Source: Gammaproteobacteria bacterium
GTDB lineage: Bacteria; Pseudomonadota; Gammaproteobacteria; UBA4575
Assembly (NCBI GenBank): GCA_026713925.1
Contig: JAPONM010000032.1
Span: forward strand, 62,001 to 126,000
DNA length: 64,000 bases
Direction: 5' to 3'
Shown here piece by piece: positions 41,472-49,930 of this stretch; the stretch's first letter is position 1; each line of letters begins with the position of its first letter. Made by a program: the position numbers and the translations under genes. Under the pieces are notes generated by a model that had not been told where the DNA came from, searched no databases, and worked only from the letters and a program-made list of their open reading frames with translations.

Positions 41472-42143
41472 ATGGATTACACGCTGATTGTGGGTATTTC
41501 TGCCATCTTTGTCTTCATTTCGATCTTTGGGACTGCCGCCATTCTTGCCGTCCGCTCCGATCGACTGGGCAGATATCATATTCGACCCCGCACGATCAGG
41601 TATCCGCCACTGAAGCGGCAGTATCTTCTAATCGGACTCAGCGGGTCGGTATCGCTCGGGTACTACCTGACATTTCTGTGGATATTTTCAGACCAGCTCA
41701 TACAACCCGTAGCCGCGTGGCTCATACCAATCCAGATTGCAGCATGCCTGCTGCTGTTCGAACTGCTGTACTACGTCATGCACCGTTCACTCCATCATCC
41801 AACACTGATGCGCTGGATCCATGGGATCCACCACAGAGTTCGATATCCGGAAGCCCTGGACGGGCTGTACATTAACCCCATTGAATCCCTAGCAGCACTC
41901 ACACTCCTGTTCGCCAGCATGTACCTGATCGCCCCGTTGCATATCGTGTCGTTCCTTGCCATCGCGTTCATTCACTCGTGGGTCAACATCGTCGTACATA
42001 CCAGCCTGGTGTTTCCACACCCCCTATTCAGGATCATGAACTCATGGGTGATTCGACACGACCGGCACCACTGGAACGACATGGACAAAAACTACTCCTC
42101 GATCGTTCCCGTCTGGGATTGGCTTTTCGGCACGTACAAATGA
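41472..42143 (+). CDS. Sterol desaturase / fatty acid hydroxylase superfamily protein
   Basis: 223 residues, integral membrane. The di-iron histidine boxes are in order: HRSLHH (~102), HGIHHRV (~116) and HDRHHW (~199), with membrane helices at ~5-25, ~50-70, ~78-98 and ~140-170. Family members hydroxylate or desaturate lipids, carotenoids or sterols; the substrate is unknown. It differs from its defence neighbours in function and is less AT-rich, so it looks like cargo or a separately acquired gene. It is convergent with the SIR2 gene at 42308. Confidence 0.85.
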   Translation: MDYTLIVGISAIFVFISIFGTAAILAVRSDRLGRYHIRPRTIRYPPLKRQYLLIGLSGSVSLGYYLTFLWIFSDQLIQPVAAWLIPIQIAACLLLFELLYYVMHRSLHHPTLMRWIHGIHHRVRYPEALDGLYINPIESLAALTLLFASMYLIAPLHIVSFLAIAFIHSWVNIVVHTSLVFPHPLFRIMNSWVIRHDRHHWNDMDKNYSSIVPVWDWLFGTYK

Positions 42144-42307
42144 CATGACCGGACTTGAACAACAGCCCTAATTCTTGTTTGCCAGATACTTTTACAGGCT
42201 TGGTTTTTAATGATACCGCCAAAGGTACCGACAGAATGAAATTTCTTACCCTACAATCTATCAGGTGTGGTTGGTATGACAAATTTCCTGCTATTGTTCT
42301 TGCTGTA

Positions 42308-43657
42308 CTAGGCTGCAGTTTCTTTGCAGTCAGAAGCATGACTTACTTGCGGACTAGCATTCGAAGGCAGTTGGTTCACAGGTGCCAAAATATCCTGTCG
42401 ATTTGAAGAAATCAACTTGCGAAGGATATCAAGGTCTTCGTTAAATGCTGGGTCGCTCACATGATCACAGCTATTAGCCACGTCAAATAATACATCTTTC
42501 ACAGTAGATAAAGGTATTAAACCTAAGGCATACCTAGCTATGATGGAGCTGTTATCGTGCAAAAGCTTTTCTACTTGCATGCGAGGTAATGTAACACCCA
42601 TCTGATCTAATATATCAATGGCTAGGCAGCGCTGAGTCACCTTAGTATTCACATCAAGCAGCTTACTGACAGTAGAGAGTATGCCCTTGGTATTAGAGGT
42701 GGTCGCGTTAGCCGCACCTCGAAGAGCAGACTCAGGATTTTTTGTCAGAAGTGCATTTGGTAATGTCGATATCAAGAAAGTGCTTGCATGCTGGGCTATT
42801 ACCTCTGCACCTTCGATCGCATACTCCTCCTCATACGGGTTTACAATGAATACTGGGACTCGTTCAGCAATAGATTTTACTGCATCTCGAATATGGGCAT
42901 CACGCAGTGAAGATCCCACAAATAAGGCTAGATCACAATGGTCGGCAGAATTAAGATAGGTTTGTGAAAGACGAGGATAAGGTGCCTTTGTCAACATCTT
43001 TTCCCTAGAGGGTAATACGAGAGCAGAGCAAAGCTGGCGTCCTTCAAACGACAAAACTGAACGTCCAAATAAAGGCATTGGATGCCGTAACTTCTTTGGA
43101 CTATCTGTATTATTGTCAGCAAACCAGTTAGTAGATCCGTGGAGTTTAACAAGTTTAGGGAGTTGCTTATCTTGCGAGAACCCTACCCAATGAGCCGTTT
43201 CTTTCCCGGCAATCTGTTCAAACCCATCATCGATTTGTATTCCCTCACTATTAGCTGCTAACTCAATCGCACGATCATAGTTGGTAGTCACGAATGTGAT
43301 CTCAGTAGTCTTAGCAACTTGAAGCACCGGGCCCCACATTAGTTGAGCTTCTTCTGCTGTTATCCTTTCAGCAGTATGTTGTACAAACCATTCTACCTCG
43401 GCACGGACTTTTTCAGCTTGTTCTATCACTTTGATGGTGTGGCCAACCGAATTCAATGAAGATTTTGCTAAACACATACGGTCCAGCTCTTCAATTAGGT
43501 GTTCAATATCCAGAGTATTTCCAATAATTTCTTGGACCAGCTTTGGCTCGACTTCCCATTGCCGACTATATCGAAGGAATTCAGTTGCTAGTCCTTCCAT
43601 GCCTGGAACACCCAGTTCTATCGATGTACCTGCGCCGGAAAAAAGTAATATTTTCAC
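42308..43657 (-). CDS. SIR2-like protein paired with an Hsp90-like ATPase
   Basis: 449 residues from a GTG at 43657 that overlaps the stop of the Hsp90-like gene (GTGA). It opens MKILLFSGAGTSIELGVPGM, a SIR2 nucleotide-binding start, followed by TFVTTNYDRAIE, KLVKLHGSTNWF, LFVGSSLRD and VFIVNPYEEE as in SIR2-type NADases. After ~residue 290 a helical, repeat-like C-terminal region follows (IDILDQMGVTLPR; LLHDNSSIIARYALGLI), perhaps armadillo-like. Probable role: NAD+-consuming effector controlled by the GHKL ATPase. I do not recognise a named system for this pair. Confidence 0.82.
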   Translation of the reverse strand: MKILLFSGAGTSIELGVPGMEGLATEFLRYSRQWEVEPKLVQEIIGNTLDIEHLIEELDRMCLAKSSLNSVGHTIKVIEQAEKVRAEVEWFVQHTAERITAEEAQLMWGPVLQVAKTTEITFVTTNYDRAIELAANSEGIQIDDGFEQIAGKETAHWVGFSQDKQLPKLVKLHGSTNWFADNNTDSPKKLRHPMPLFGRSVLSFEGRQLCSALVLPSREKMLTKAPYPRLSQTYLNSADHCDLALFVGSSLRDAHIRDAVKSIAERVPVFIVNPYEEEYAIEGAEVIAQHASTFLISTLPNALLTKNPESALRGAANATTSNTKGILSTVSKLLDVNTKVTQRCLAIDILDQMGVTLPRMQVEKLLHDNSSIIARYALGLIPLSTVKDVLFDVANSCDHVSDPAFNEDLDILRKLISSNRQDILAPVNQLPSNASPQVSHASDCKETAA

Positions 43658-45324
43658 GATAAAAGACCTCTTATAAACCGGCGCCGAATCGGACCTAGAA
43701 TTTCAGGCTCAGTAGTGATTCCTCTAACTACTCTAGCCACCTGGGTCAACTGTTCGTAAGCATTTCGCGCAGCACTTTCCACCAAGGACATTGGGCCGTT
43801 GTTTGTTTCAAGCACGTCCTTCACAAGTGCCTTCCCGGCTTCATGGTCTATATTAACTATCAATCGGTCTTGCAGACGTATAACAGGGAAGCTATCAGGC
43901 CCAAGCTTGACAAGATCAACAGCCGGAGGTCCTGTAAAAAGAGCAGAGACTGGTTTTATTTCTGTCAGAATCTGTTCTGCTTCTGTCGCAATTGATACTA
44001 GTTGTGGAAGCTCTTGTGCAAAAACACTTGAAATTAAATCAGCTGTTGTACTAAACGAACGGTTAGCATACCGTATCCACGAGTTGTCGAAACGAATGCC
44101 TCGAATCACAGCTTTACCTGTGTTTCTAAGTAATCTGAGAGCTGCCTGTTCAACATCACTAGATTTTTGATTTGAAAGTGACGCAACAAATACTTTGGTC
44201 TTCAGAGCCTTTATATTTTCGAAAGAGGCAGGCTTCCAAAGATTGCCATCAGCCAATTCAAAAGTTGGCAATGACCGGAATATTGAATCCCATAACTGGA
44301 TGATCCTTGTGTAGTTTTGTTCCCTAGGTAAAGAAAGCCAAAGATTTGCCCATTTTTTTTCGGTCCACTTATCCAAAATACCTCTGTCCACAGCGGCTTT
44401 AAGTTGTTTCACCAAAGCTTCTAAGATCACTGGGTGACACTGCTTTAGAAAGGCAGTGACTTCTGTCTGGAACTGACCTTCTACAAAGCTTTCTCGGTTG
44501 AGTCGGGGCTTAAAATATTTGGGATCTACATCGATGGAACCTTCAATACCCCAAAGATGTTTTATCTCAAATTCCTGTACAAATACACCTCGATAAAGGA
44601 CAGCTATAGCCGAAATCCCAGTCATAGCTTCCCAGCCAGTGGGATCGGAAACTGGCTTAAGATGAGCACGTTCAACCCAATCGGGCAGGTTTACATCCTG
44701 CAATTTAGTAGATTTTGATGCGCCTTTCTGTGCCAACATCCGTCCATCTGGCAATAGCTGAGCCGATAAGCCTTCAACATCGTGACACCAATATGAGAAG
44801 CTCTCCAGTAGTACATTGAAAGTGTCAAGATTTCTAATGTGGATTGTGACAGTTGTGCCTTGCAGATCCTGAGTTGCCTGTAACTCTACTGAACCTCCGC
44901 CGGATAACATGTTTCGATTAAAAGCCAAACCAATAGGACTGCTCTTGCCATCATAAGTTTGCAGATCGAAGGTGTCTCCTGCCATGAAATAACTGATTAC
45001 ACCAATTCCGAACTCACCAACAGATCCTTTCTTTTCTTCCTCAGCTGCAGCAGAAGCACCAATTTTGGCAAAGAGTGTGCTGACCTCTGCCTTGCTCATC
45101 CCTACTCCATTGTCAACCACTTTGAGAATAAGAGTTTCTTTGTTGAAAGTGACATGTATCTTAGGCAAAACATTGGAGTCAATTTGCCGATGTCTATGTG
45201 TAGCATCAATTGCATTGAGAATTGCTTCTCGTAGTGCAGCACTAGGATTTGAATAGAATCGATCACCAGTCAGTAAGTTGAGGATCTTCTCCTGGTCGAG
45301 ACTAAATTCTGGAGGCCAAGTCAT
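43654..45324 (-). CDS. GHKL (Hsp90-like) ATPase, probable sensor for the SIR2 effector
   Basis: 556 residues. The Bergerat ATP fold shows REAILNAIDA (~32-41, with the catalytic Glu and Asn), VDNGVGMS (~71-78) and VGEFGIGVISYF (~101-112). A middle part recalls the Hsp90 middle domain: VLYRGVFVQEF, then a GSID-xx-PKYFKPRLNRESF segment whose Arg could be the ATP-sensing one. It is shorter than HtpG (~620) and lacks the usual dimerisation end, so it is not a housekeeping Hsp90. It is first in a two-gene unit overlapping the SIR2 gene by four bases. Confidence 0.85.
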   Translation of the reverse strand: MTWPPEFSLDQEKILNLLTGDRFYSNPSAALREAILNAIDATHRHRQIDSNVLPKIHVTFNKETLILKVVDNGVGMSKAEVSTLFAKIGASAAAEEEKKGSVGEFGIGVISYFMAGDTFDLQTYDGKSSPIGLAFNRNMLSGGGSVELQATQDLQGTTVTIHIRNLDTFNVLLESFSYWCHDVEGLSAQLLPDGRMLAQKGASKSTKLQDVNLPDWVERAHLKPVSDPTGWEAMTGISAIAVLYRGVFVQEFEIKHLWGIEGSIDVDPKYFKPRLNRESFVEGQFQTEVTAFLKQCHPVILEALVKQLKAAVDRGILDKWTEKKWANLWLSLPREQNYTRIIQLWDSIFRSLPTFELADGNLWKPASFENIKALKTKVFVASLSNQKSSDVEQAALRLLRNTGKAVIRGIRFDNSWIRYANRSFSTTADLISSVFAQELPQLVSIATEAEQILTEIKPVSALFTGPPAVDLVKLGPDSFPVIRLQDRLIVNIDHEAGKALVKDVLETNNGPMSLVESAARNAYEQLTQVARVVRGITTEPEILGPIRRRFIRGLLS

Positions 45325-45353
45325 TCTCAGAACTCTTTTTAAATTACGTACGG

Positions 45354-45364
45354 GGTGTAATTAC
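45354..45364 (-). promoter_or_regulatory. Second copy of the GGTGTAATTAC motif
   Basis: Identical to 30860-30870 and at nearly the same distance (29 bases) from the start of the Hsp90-like gene, same orientation. Speculative shared operator or promoter element. Confidence 0.25.
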
Positions 45365-45601
45365 TATGAAAATTGCTTTTGGTACCAAATAGAAATTTTC
45401 TTCATCCTTGTATGAATAGCTTCCCTGAACGTGCCATTCATCATACGAGGTCGAAACAGCTTCCACCTTAGGGTTCAGTAACTGCGGGTTAAATTTTCAC
45501 TACACTACCCTCAATCGATGAGGGCAGGTCTGTTGACCCCCCTAAAACACCCTTACAAATGTAAATACACAGTTGACTTTAGAATTCTACCCAATAGCAA
45601 G

Positions 45602-45808
45602 TTATGAAGTATGACACTCAGGGATGCATGTAGCACAGCCGTCAGATGTAGGGTACTTTTTCCTTGCCTCGGCAACTGCATTGCTACAAGAGAAAAAATT
45701 ACCAAGGTACGTCTTACTAATTATTTGTGGTAAATATGGACAGCCTTCTTTATGTACTTCATGATCACCATTATCTTGTGCGTTGTCATTAACCCAGTAA
45801 TTTGCCAT
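45602..45808 (-). CDS. Small conserved-type protein with four cysteines (68 aa)
   Basis: 68 residues. The pattern YWVNDNAQDNGDHEVHKEGC, then YLG, FFSCSNAV and DGCATCIPECH looks like a widespread small protein of unknown function. Cysteines and histidines suggest a small metal-binding fold. It ends the transcript of the SANT/Myb-like small gene, four bases after that gene's stop. A weak stem (45508-45524) lies downstream. Upstream of the pair is a perfect CIRCE operator, which implies heat-shock control. Confidence 0.75.
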   Translation of the reverse strand: MANYWVNDNAQDNGDHEVHKEGCPYLPQIISKTYLGNFFSCSNAVAEARKKYPTSDGCATCIPECHTS

Positions 45809-45812
45809 TTGA

Positions 45813-46013
45813 TTATCTCCTATTGTAAGGCGACTGATTCGTAGGCTTTAGGCTGATGTTTTGTTGATTGGCCTTAGAATAGACAGCCGATTCAGTTCTT
45901 CCTAGTTTCAACCCAATTACACGTGTTGGTGTGTTTTTTTCTGCTAATTCTCTTAGCAGGCCTAAATCTTTGGATGTCCATGATTTCCCACTATTTCGTA
46001 TGTATCGAGGCAT
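45813..46013 (-). CDS. Small SANT/Myb-like protein (66 aa), CIRCE-controlled
   Basis: 66 residues from ATG 46013 (MPRYIRNSGKSWTSKDL); an ATG four codons earlier at 46025 is possible. WTSKDLGLLRELAEKNTPTR, VIGLKLGRTESAVYSKA and ISLKPTNQSPYNRR form a short Myb/SANT-like helix-turn-helix of a kind common in proteobacteria. It probably binds DNA. A CIRCE operator lies ~80 bases upstream, and AT-rich TGTACA repeats at 46041-46056 stand between. The 68-residue cysteine protein follows. Confidence 0.75.
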   Translation of the reverse strand: MPRYIRNSGKSWTSKDLGLLRELAEKNTPTRVIGLKLGRTESAVYSKANQQNISLKPTNQSPYNRR

Positions 46014-46094
46014 GATATTTTCCATTAACTAGATTTAATATGTACATTGTTGTACAGTTTTTTTACTAGAAGATTTAAACTACTTCCACATATA

Positions 46095-46121
46095 TTAGCA
46101 CTCTTCTCCTAAGAGTGCTAA
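46095..46121. promoter_or_regulatory. CIRCE element (HrcA operator)
   Basis: TTAGCACTC (46095-46103), nine bases, then GAGTGCTAA (46113-46121): an exact match to the CIRCE consensus, within a 15-bp perfect inverted repeat spanning 46091-46125. CIRCE is bound by HrcA and normally controls groESL or dnaK. Here the nearest downstream genes are the two small minus-strand genes at 45602-46013. TATATT inside the left flank on the minus strand could be the -10. Confidence 0.85.
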
Positions 46122-46125
46122 TATA

Positions 46126-46455
46126 ATTCAATATGTTGTTGGTTGACGAAAATAAACCACAGCATGATGTATTCTTCGGTTGTTCATATACAAAGATCGG
46201 CAAACAACCACTGATAGCGAGACTTAGCAGTCCATCACAATAAAATGGTGTTATTCAGAGTAGCCTCAACCCCAAATTCAAAAGACAGGATGCCTAATTT
46301 CCATGCTTGCCATAGACTGTAATGGTCTGGGTGATTGAGTGGCCGATATTGGACAGCTGTCAGCCATTAACAAGACTTACTTCCCCACCAGAAAACAATT
46401 GAAGCATAAGGCTGGCCTCAGTCGCGGTCGACAGCATTAACAAACAGCAGGTTCT
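46126..46455. other. Intergenic space upstream of CIRCE
   Basis: 330 AT-rich bases between the CIRCE element and the end of the DUF4238 gene. It should contain the promoter of the small-gene pair; no clear -35 seen. No gene or repeat recognised. Confidence 0.4.
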
Positions 46456-47637
46456 TTAGTGTGCCAAACACTCCTTAACAACTAGCCGCCAAATAGCAGG
46501 TGTAGAATACTTGCGGTGTTTCCCTATCTTAGATTTAAGCCTTCCGTATGCCTCTCTTTGTACCGCAACTATGAAATACTTAAAGCTAGCTTGTGCAGCC
46601 ATATGTCTCATCTGTGCTGCATTTGGGAGCCTTCGCTTATGGGCCTTTGACCGGCCCACAAGTGCGCTCCTGGAAGAGATTGGCAAGTACGAAGCCAACT
46701 GTCTTGCTGGAACATAGAGGTAGTTCTGGATCAACGACGAGTCAGTTGCCTCATGAAATACCATTGAGTCCGGCAACACGATATTCTCGGGAAAATGGAC
46801 GATCTTCCAACTATAGTTTGAATAGCCAGCGACCCTTGACTTGGCATCAGCATGCAGAAACATTCCCCTGGACCGGTTGTAGACGATACTGTGCTCAAGC
46901 ACTTCCTTTCGATCAATTAGCTTCGCATATTTCTCAGCGACTAATTCAGGCACTGCTCCGGTTGCTGCAACATCGGTAGACATCAGCGCTTTGAACGAGT
47001 CGATGTAGTCTGCAGCATATCGGATCATCTCACGCAGGTTAACCGGTGGCGCACCACGGCACGCCTTGGCTTGTCGTAGCTGGTGCGCACAGTTCCGCGC
47101 AATTGCATCCATACAGTTCTGCTGACTCAGCACAGGCTTGTGAATCCAGTCCTGTAGTTCCTTCTCATTCCGAACATGATCGAAAAGAATTGGTAATATA
47201 TTTGCCCACATTTCGCGGACAATGCGATCTATGCCATGGTGCCGAACTTCCAGATGGGCGAACAGCCTGCAGGCTTTTTTCTCGTCCTCGCCAGTCAGAG
47301 ATCCCTCCTGACCTCTTAGTTTGTCTATTATCGCTGCAAACTCGCTATCAAGTTGCGTGACAGATTTATCACCATCGAAGTAAGTGCTAGTGAAAAAGCT
47401 CTTTCGCACGCCGACGTTGACGATGTTGGTAAAGATTGGCTCCGAATCTTTTCTGTAGACGGCTACCTTGACTCGTTTTGGGTCCTTGCTTTGAGAGAAT
47501 CCGCGCTGGAGCCATTGCGGGACAATATGCTGCCGGGTCTTTTTCGCACTTCCTGGCAACGGCCCGGCTGCTGGTACAGGGTCGGATATCAAAAATTCTT
47601 CCAGTGGTTCATGGTCTACGTTATTCGGTGAACTCAT
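46456..47637 (-). CDS. DUF4238-type protein
   Basis: 393 residues. KKTRQHIVPQWLQRGFSQ (~33-50) is the hallmark start of DUF4238 proteins (QH-x-VP-x-x-x-L-xx-F), followed by a helical body with a conserved His-rich segment (EVRHHGIDRIVREMW). The C-terminal third is basic (SKAHKRRLPNAAQMRHMAAQ). DUF4238 genes are common in defence neighbourhoods; their activity is not established to my knowledge. It is a single gene here, separated by ~440 bases on both sides. Confidence 0.75.
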   Translation of the reverse strand: MSSPNNVDHEPLEEFLISDPVPAAGPLPGSAKKTRQHIVPQWLQRGFSQSKDPKRVKVAVYRKDSEPIFTNIVNVGVRKSFFTSTYFDGDKSVTQLDSEFAAIIDKLRGQEGSLTGEDEKKACRLFAHLEVRHHGIDRIVREMWANILPILFDHVRNEKELQDWIHKPVLSQQNCMDAIARNCAHQLRQAKACRGAPPVNLREMIRYAADYIDSFKALMSTDVAATGAVPELVAEKYAKLIDRKEVLEHSIVYNRSRGMFLHADAKSRVAGYSNYSWKIVHFPENIVLPDSMVFHEATDSSLIQNYLYVPARQLASYLPISSRSALVGRSKAHKRRLPNAAQMRHMAAQASFKYFIVAVQREAYGRLKSKIGKHRKYSTPAIWRLVVKECLAH

Positions 47638-48083
47638 ATGTCACTGGACTAGTGTGCAAGCCCATGGCATGAGGCTCGGTAGAGTACAAGGTACTCAAAT
47701 TACGCGCAATTGATAGACTTGCACGACTAATAGACCCGCTCTACTGCCTCAGACGAGTTTCTTTGCATTAACATAACCATATTGGAACATTAACCCTAGT
47801 TATAAATTTCCTGACCTTTTAATTGGTCTTAATTTAGGTTCTGGCGACAAAAACACCGACAGCAATAGCACTGAATGAGCCACATATCCAAATATAGCTT
47901 CACGTAAGGACATTACAAATTTTATAGTATAGGTCTACATTTTTAACTGCCACAAAGTACAGACAACTTCCACCAAAAGGAAAGTAAGGACCTGTTACGA
48001 TTTGAGCCTTTTCAGGTGGACATATAAATAACCGATGTCAAAAATAAAATCGTGAAGATAAAATGAAGAGTAAGCGGTGAAAG
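47638..48083. other. Divergent intergenic space
   Basis: 446 AT-rich bases between the minus-strand DUF4238 gene and the plus-strand membrane/GIY-YIG gene. It must hold two promoters. I see no outstanding repeat or RNA gene. Confidence 0.4.
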
Positions 48084-48404
48084 ATGCGGGAATTTTTAGA
48101 CTTAATAGGAACAATAATAAGTGCTGTTTTGGCTTCGGTTATTGGAATTATCGTCGATGGCGTAATTTCATACCTATTTGAATCAAAATTAATCGGGGTA
48201 ATTCTCCCGGTACTTTTAGCTCTCATCGTATTATTTGCAGCAATAAGGCTTATCACTAGCTATACGTTGGCATCAATAAGAAAGGAAATAAAAGCGCATC
48301 CATCAAGGATTTTCGCGGGGAAAGCTATGCATTCACTGAGAAAAATATCAACAGGGTGCCCAACTCATCAGGAGTATATGGTCTATATCAAGACAATAAT
48401 TTGA
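48084..48404 (+). pseudogene. N-terminal membrane part of a frameshifted membrane-GIY-YIG protein
   Basis: 106 codons. Two hydrophobic segments (~8-30 and ~38-60) are followed by a basic stretch (IRKEIKAHPSRIF). After about codon 75 the frame becomes unlike protein, while another frame starts to encode a GIY-YIG domain. The best reading is one gene with a frameshift between ~48260 and 48345, near a GGGGAAA/AAAAA stretch. Two separate overlapping genes are less likely, because the GIY-YIG frame has no usual start codon before its conserved first strand. Confidence 0.55.
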
Positions 48405-48634
48405 TTTATGTTGGTATGTCTGAACTGTCTATGCGTCAAGGGTTGAAGAGCCATTTCTATGGGCATGGGGGAGAGTGTACTCGAAAAGCTTCAACGATTA
48501 AGTATGAGAGGCGAAACAGTTACTACTCTGATCCTCCAGCTATTCCAGAATTAACACCAAGTGAGCGTGAAAGAGAATTGATAATTAAATATGTTAAAGA
48601 GCATGGGGATCTTCCTATGTGCAACGCTAACTGA
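48356..48634 (+). CDS. GIY-YIG nuclease-like domain, C-terminal part after frameshift
   Basis: 92 codons from GTG 48356. The same frame already encodes SYAFTEKNINRVPNSSGVYG from about 48323, typical of the approach to a GIY-YIG domain. Then come GVYGLYQDNNLIYVGMSE, GLKSHFYGHGGECTRKAS and a catalytic-type Glu region (PSERERELI). The upstream frame encodes two membrane helices. If joined, the product is a ~180-residue membrane-anchored nuclease. Confidence 0.6.
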   Translation: MPNSSGVYGLYQDNNLIYVGMSELSMRQGLKSHFYGHGGECTRKASTIKYERRNSYYSDPPAIPELTPSERERELIIKYVKEHGDLPMCNAN

Positions 48635-48858
48635 ACCTGTATATAGAGAAGAACCATACCTAATGCCCAGTGACAATCATGGACCGGACATTTTCAGAGC
48701 CAGTAAAACTGGTAACTTATTGATTATGTTGAATCTGGGGATGACCAGTACGATTATAGTTTATTGTGTTGATTCAGCATGTTATCTGAGTTTGGCACAC
48801 TTAGTGAAATCTTATGGATGTACCGGAAGTGTACTGAAAGAATTTGAGATGAGAATCA

Positions 48859-49923
48859 TTAAAAGTACTTTGCTGAAAATGTGACATGCCGATTAATCCC
48901 TGCAACTAACCAAGAAGCAGGATTGCCTGTTGAACCATCATCATTCGACCTGAGTTCAATATACTGATCACCATAAGAATAGTCTCCTCCTGAAAAATCT
49001 GGCAATTTTGAAACTTCTTTTGCCAAATCATAGTACTGATTGTACTTATCAGGATGGGCATCAAAACTACCACCCCTGATAACAAACCACGCATTTGACA
49101 ATGCGTAAAATATTTTAGGCCCCATTACTTTATTTATTATTCTGTAATCCAGCTGAACATACTGTGGATTCACGATCGCGTAGTCTCCAAAAACAAATTT
49201 CCCATTATGCTTTTTCGAATTCAACTGATTGAATGCTTCTACCTCCACTCTTGGTATATATCCACTTGAACGGGCTCCAACAGCTTGTTTTATATTTTTT
49301 GGAATACCACATCCAATTACAGCTGTAAAAATTTTATTCGGTATATCTAACTTTTGTTCAATTCTTATAACCTTCTCAGAGATAAGGGCAGACTCGAAAC
49401 CATAAACACACTCAAAATCTAATAACACTATCACCTTATAGTTTTTTAAGTGCTCGTTCACAAAATTGTTAAAATTGTTAGCAGTTTCACTAGGGGTTTC
49501 AAGATCATATGCATCCAGCCGGATGCATATGATGTCGTTTCTGGATAATTCGCATATTTCTATTAATGCATTCAAATGCGCCATGTCTCGCGACAACCCA
49601 GTAGTTGGTATTACTGAGTCAACTGCTCCCTGCAAAGCCTCAGCAGCAGCTCTCAAAGGATGAACATTACCAGTTACCCTGAAATCAGATTCAAGCTCAC
49701 TAGAGTCCAAGATTACATGCTTAAATTTGTTCAAGTGATCACCCAGTTTCAAGATGGACTTTTCAACATATGAAACTGGGTCAGCCAAGTCTTGGTCTGT
49801 GCTAGGTGCTGCCAAATCTATCAATGGTAAAATCTTGTTTTTTATTTCCGCCTCAAGATATTTAAGGGCTCTAAGCTCGCTTTGCTTACTTTTAAGCACT
49901 GGTACATATACGATGGATTCCAT
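48859..49923 (-). CDS. Beta family protein, last gene of the RHH-GNAT-ImmA operon
   Basis: 354 residues from ATG 49923 (MESIVYVPVLKSKQSELRAL), seven bases after the ImmA/IrrE stop; TTG 49944 would overlap it. IVYVPVLKSK, ILPLIDLA, HVILDSSELES and the C-terminal YAIVNPQYVQLDY fit the 'Beta protein' family (a T4 beta-protein-like fold). Such proteins accompany ImmA/IrrE or sce7726-type genes in defence neighbourhoods. An activity is not known to me. Confidence 0.78.
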   Translation of the reverse strand: MESIVYVPVLKSKQSELRALKYLEAEIKNKILPLIDLAAPSTDQDLADPVSYVEKSILKLGDHLNKFKHVILDSSELESDFRVTGNVHPLRAAAEALQGAVDSVIPTTGLSRDMAHLNALIEICELSRNDIICIRLDAYDLETPSETANNFNNFVNEHLKNYKVIVLLDFECVYGFESALISEKVIRIEQKLDIPNKIFTAVIGCGIPKNIKQAVGARSSGYIPRVEVEAFNQLNSKKHNGKFVFGDYAIVNPQYVQLDYRIINKVMGPKIFYALSNAWFVIRGGSFDAHPDKYNQYYDLAKEVSKLPDFSGGDYSYGDQYIELRSNDDGSTGNPASWLVAGINRHVTFSAKYF

Positions 49924-49930
49924 ACTGATC

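Noticed and set aside
43654-45324. Housekeeping HtpG for the Hsp90-like gene
   Set aside because: Shorter than HtpG, lacks the usual C-terminal dimerisation region and is translationally coupled to a SIR2 gene.
48591-48884. 97-codon plus-strand frame after the GIY-YIG domain
   Set aside because: Overlaps the end of the GIY-YIG frame and the convergent Beta gene; no protein-like pattern beyond chance.
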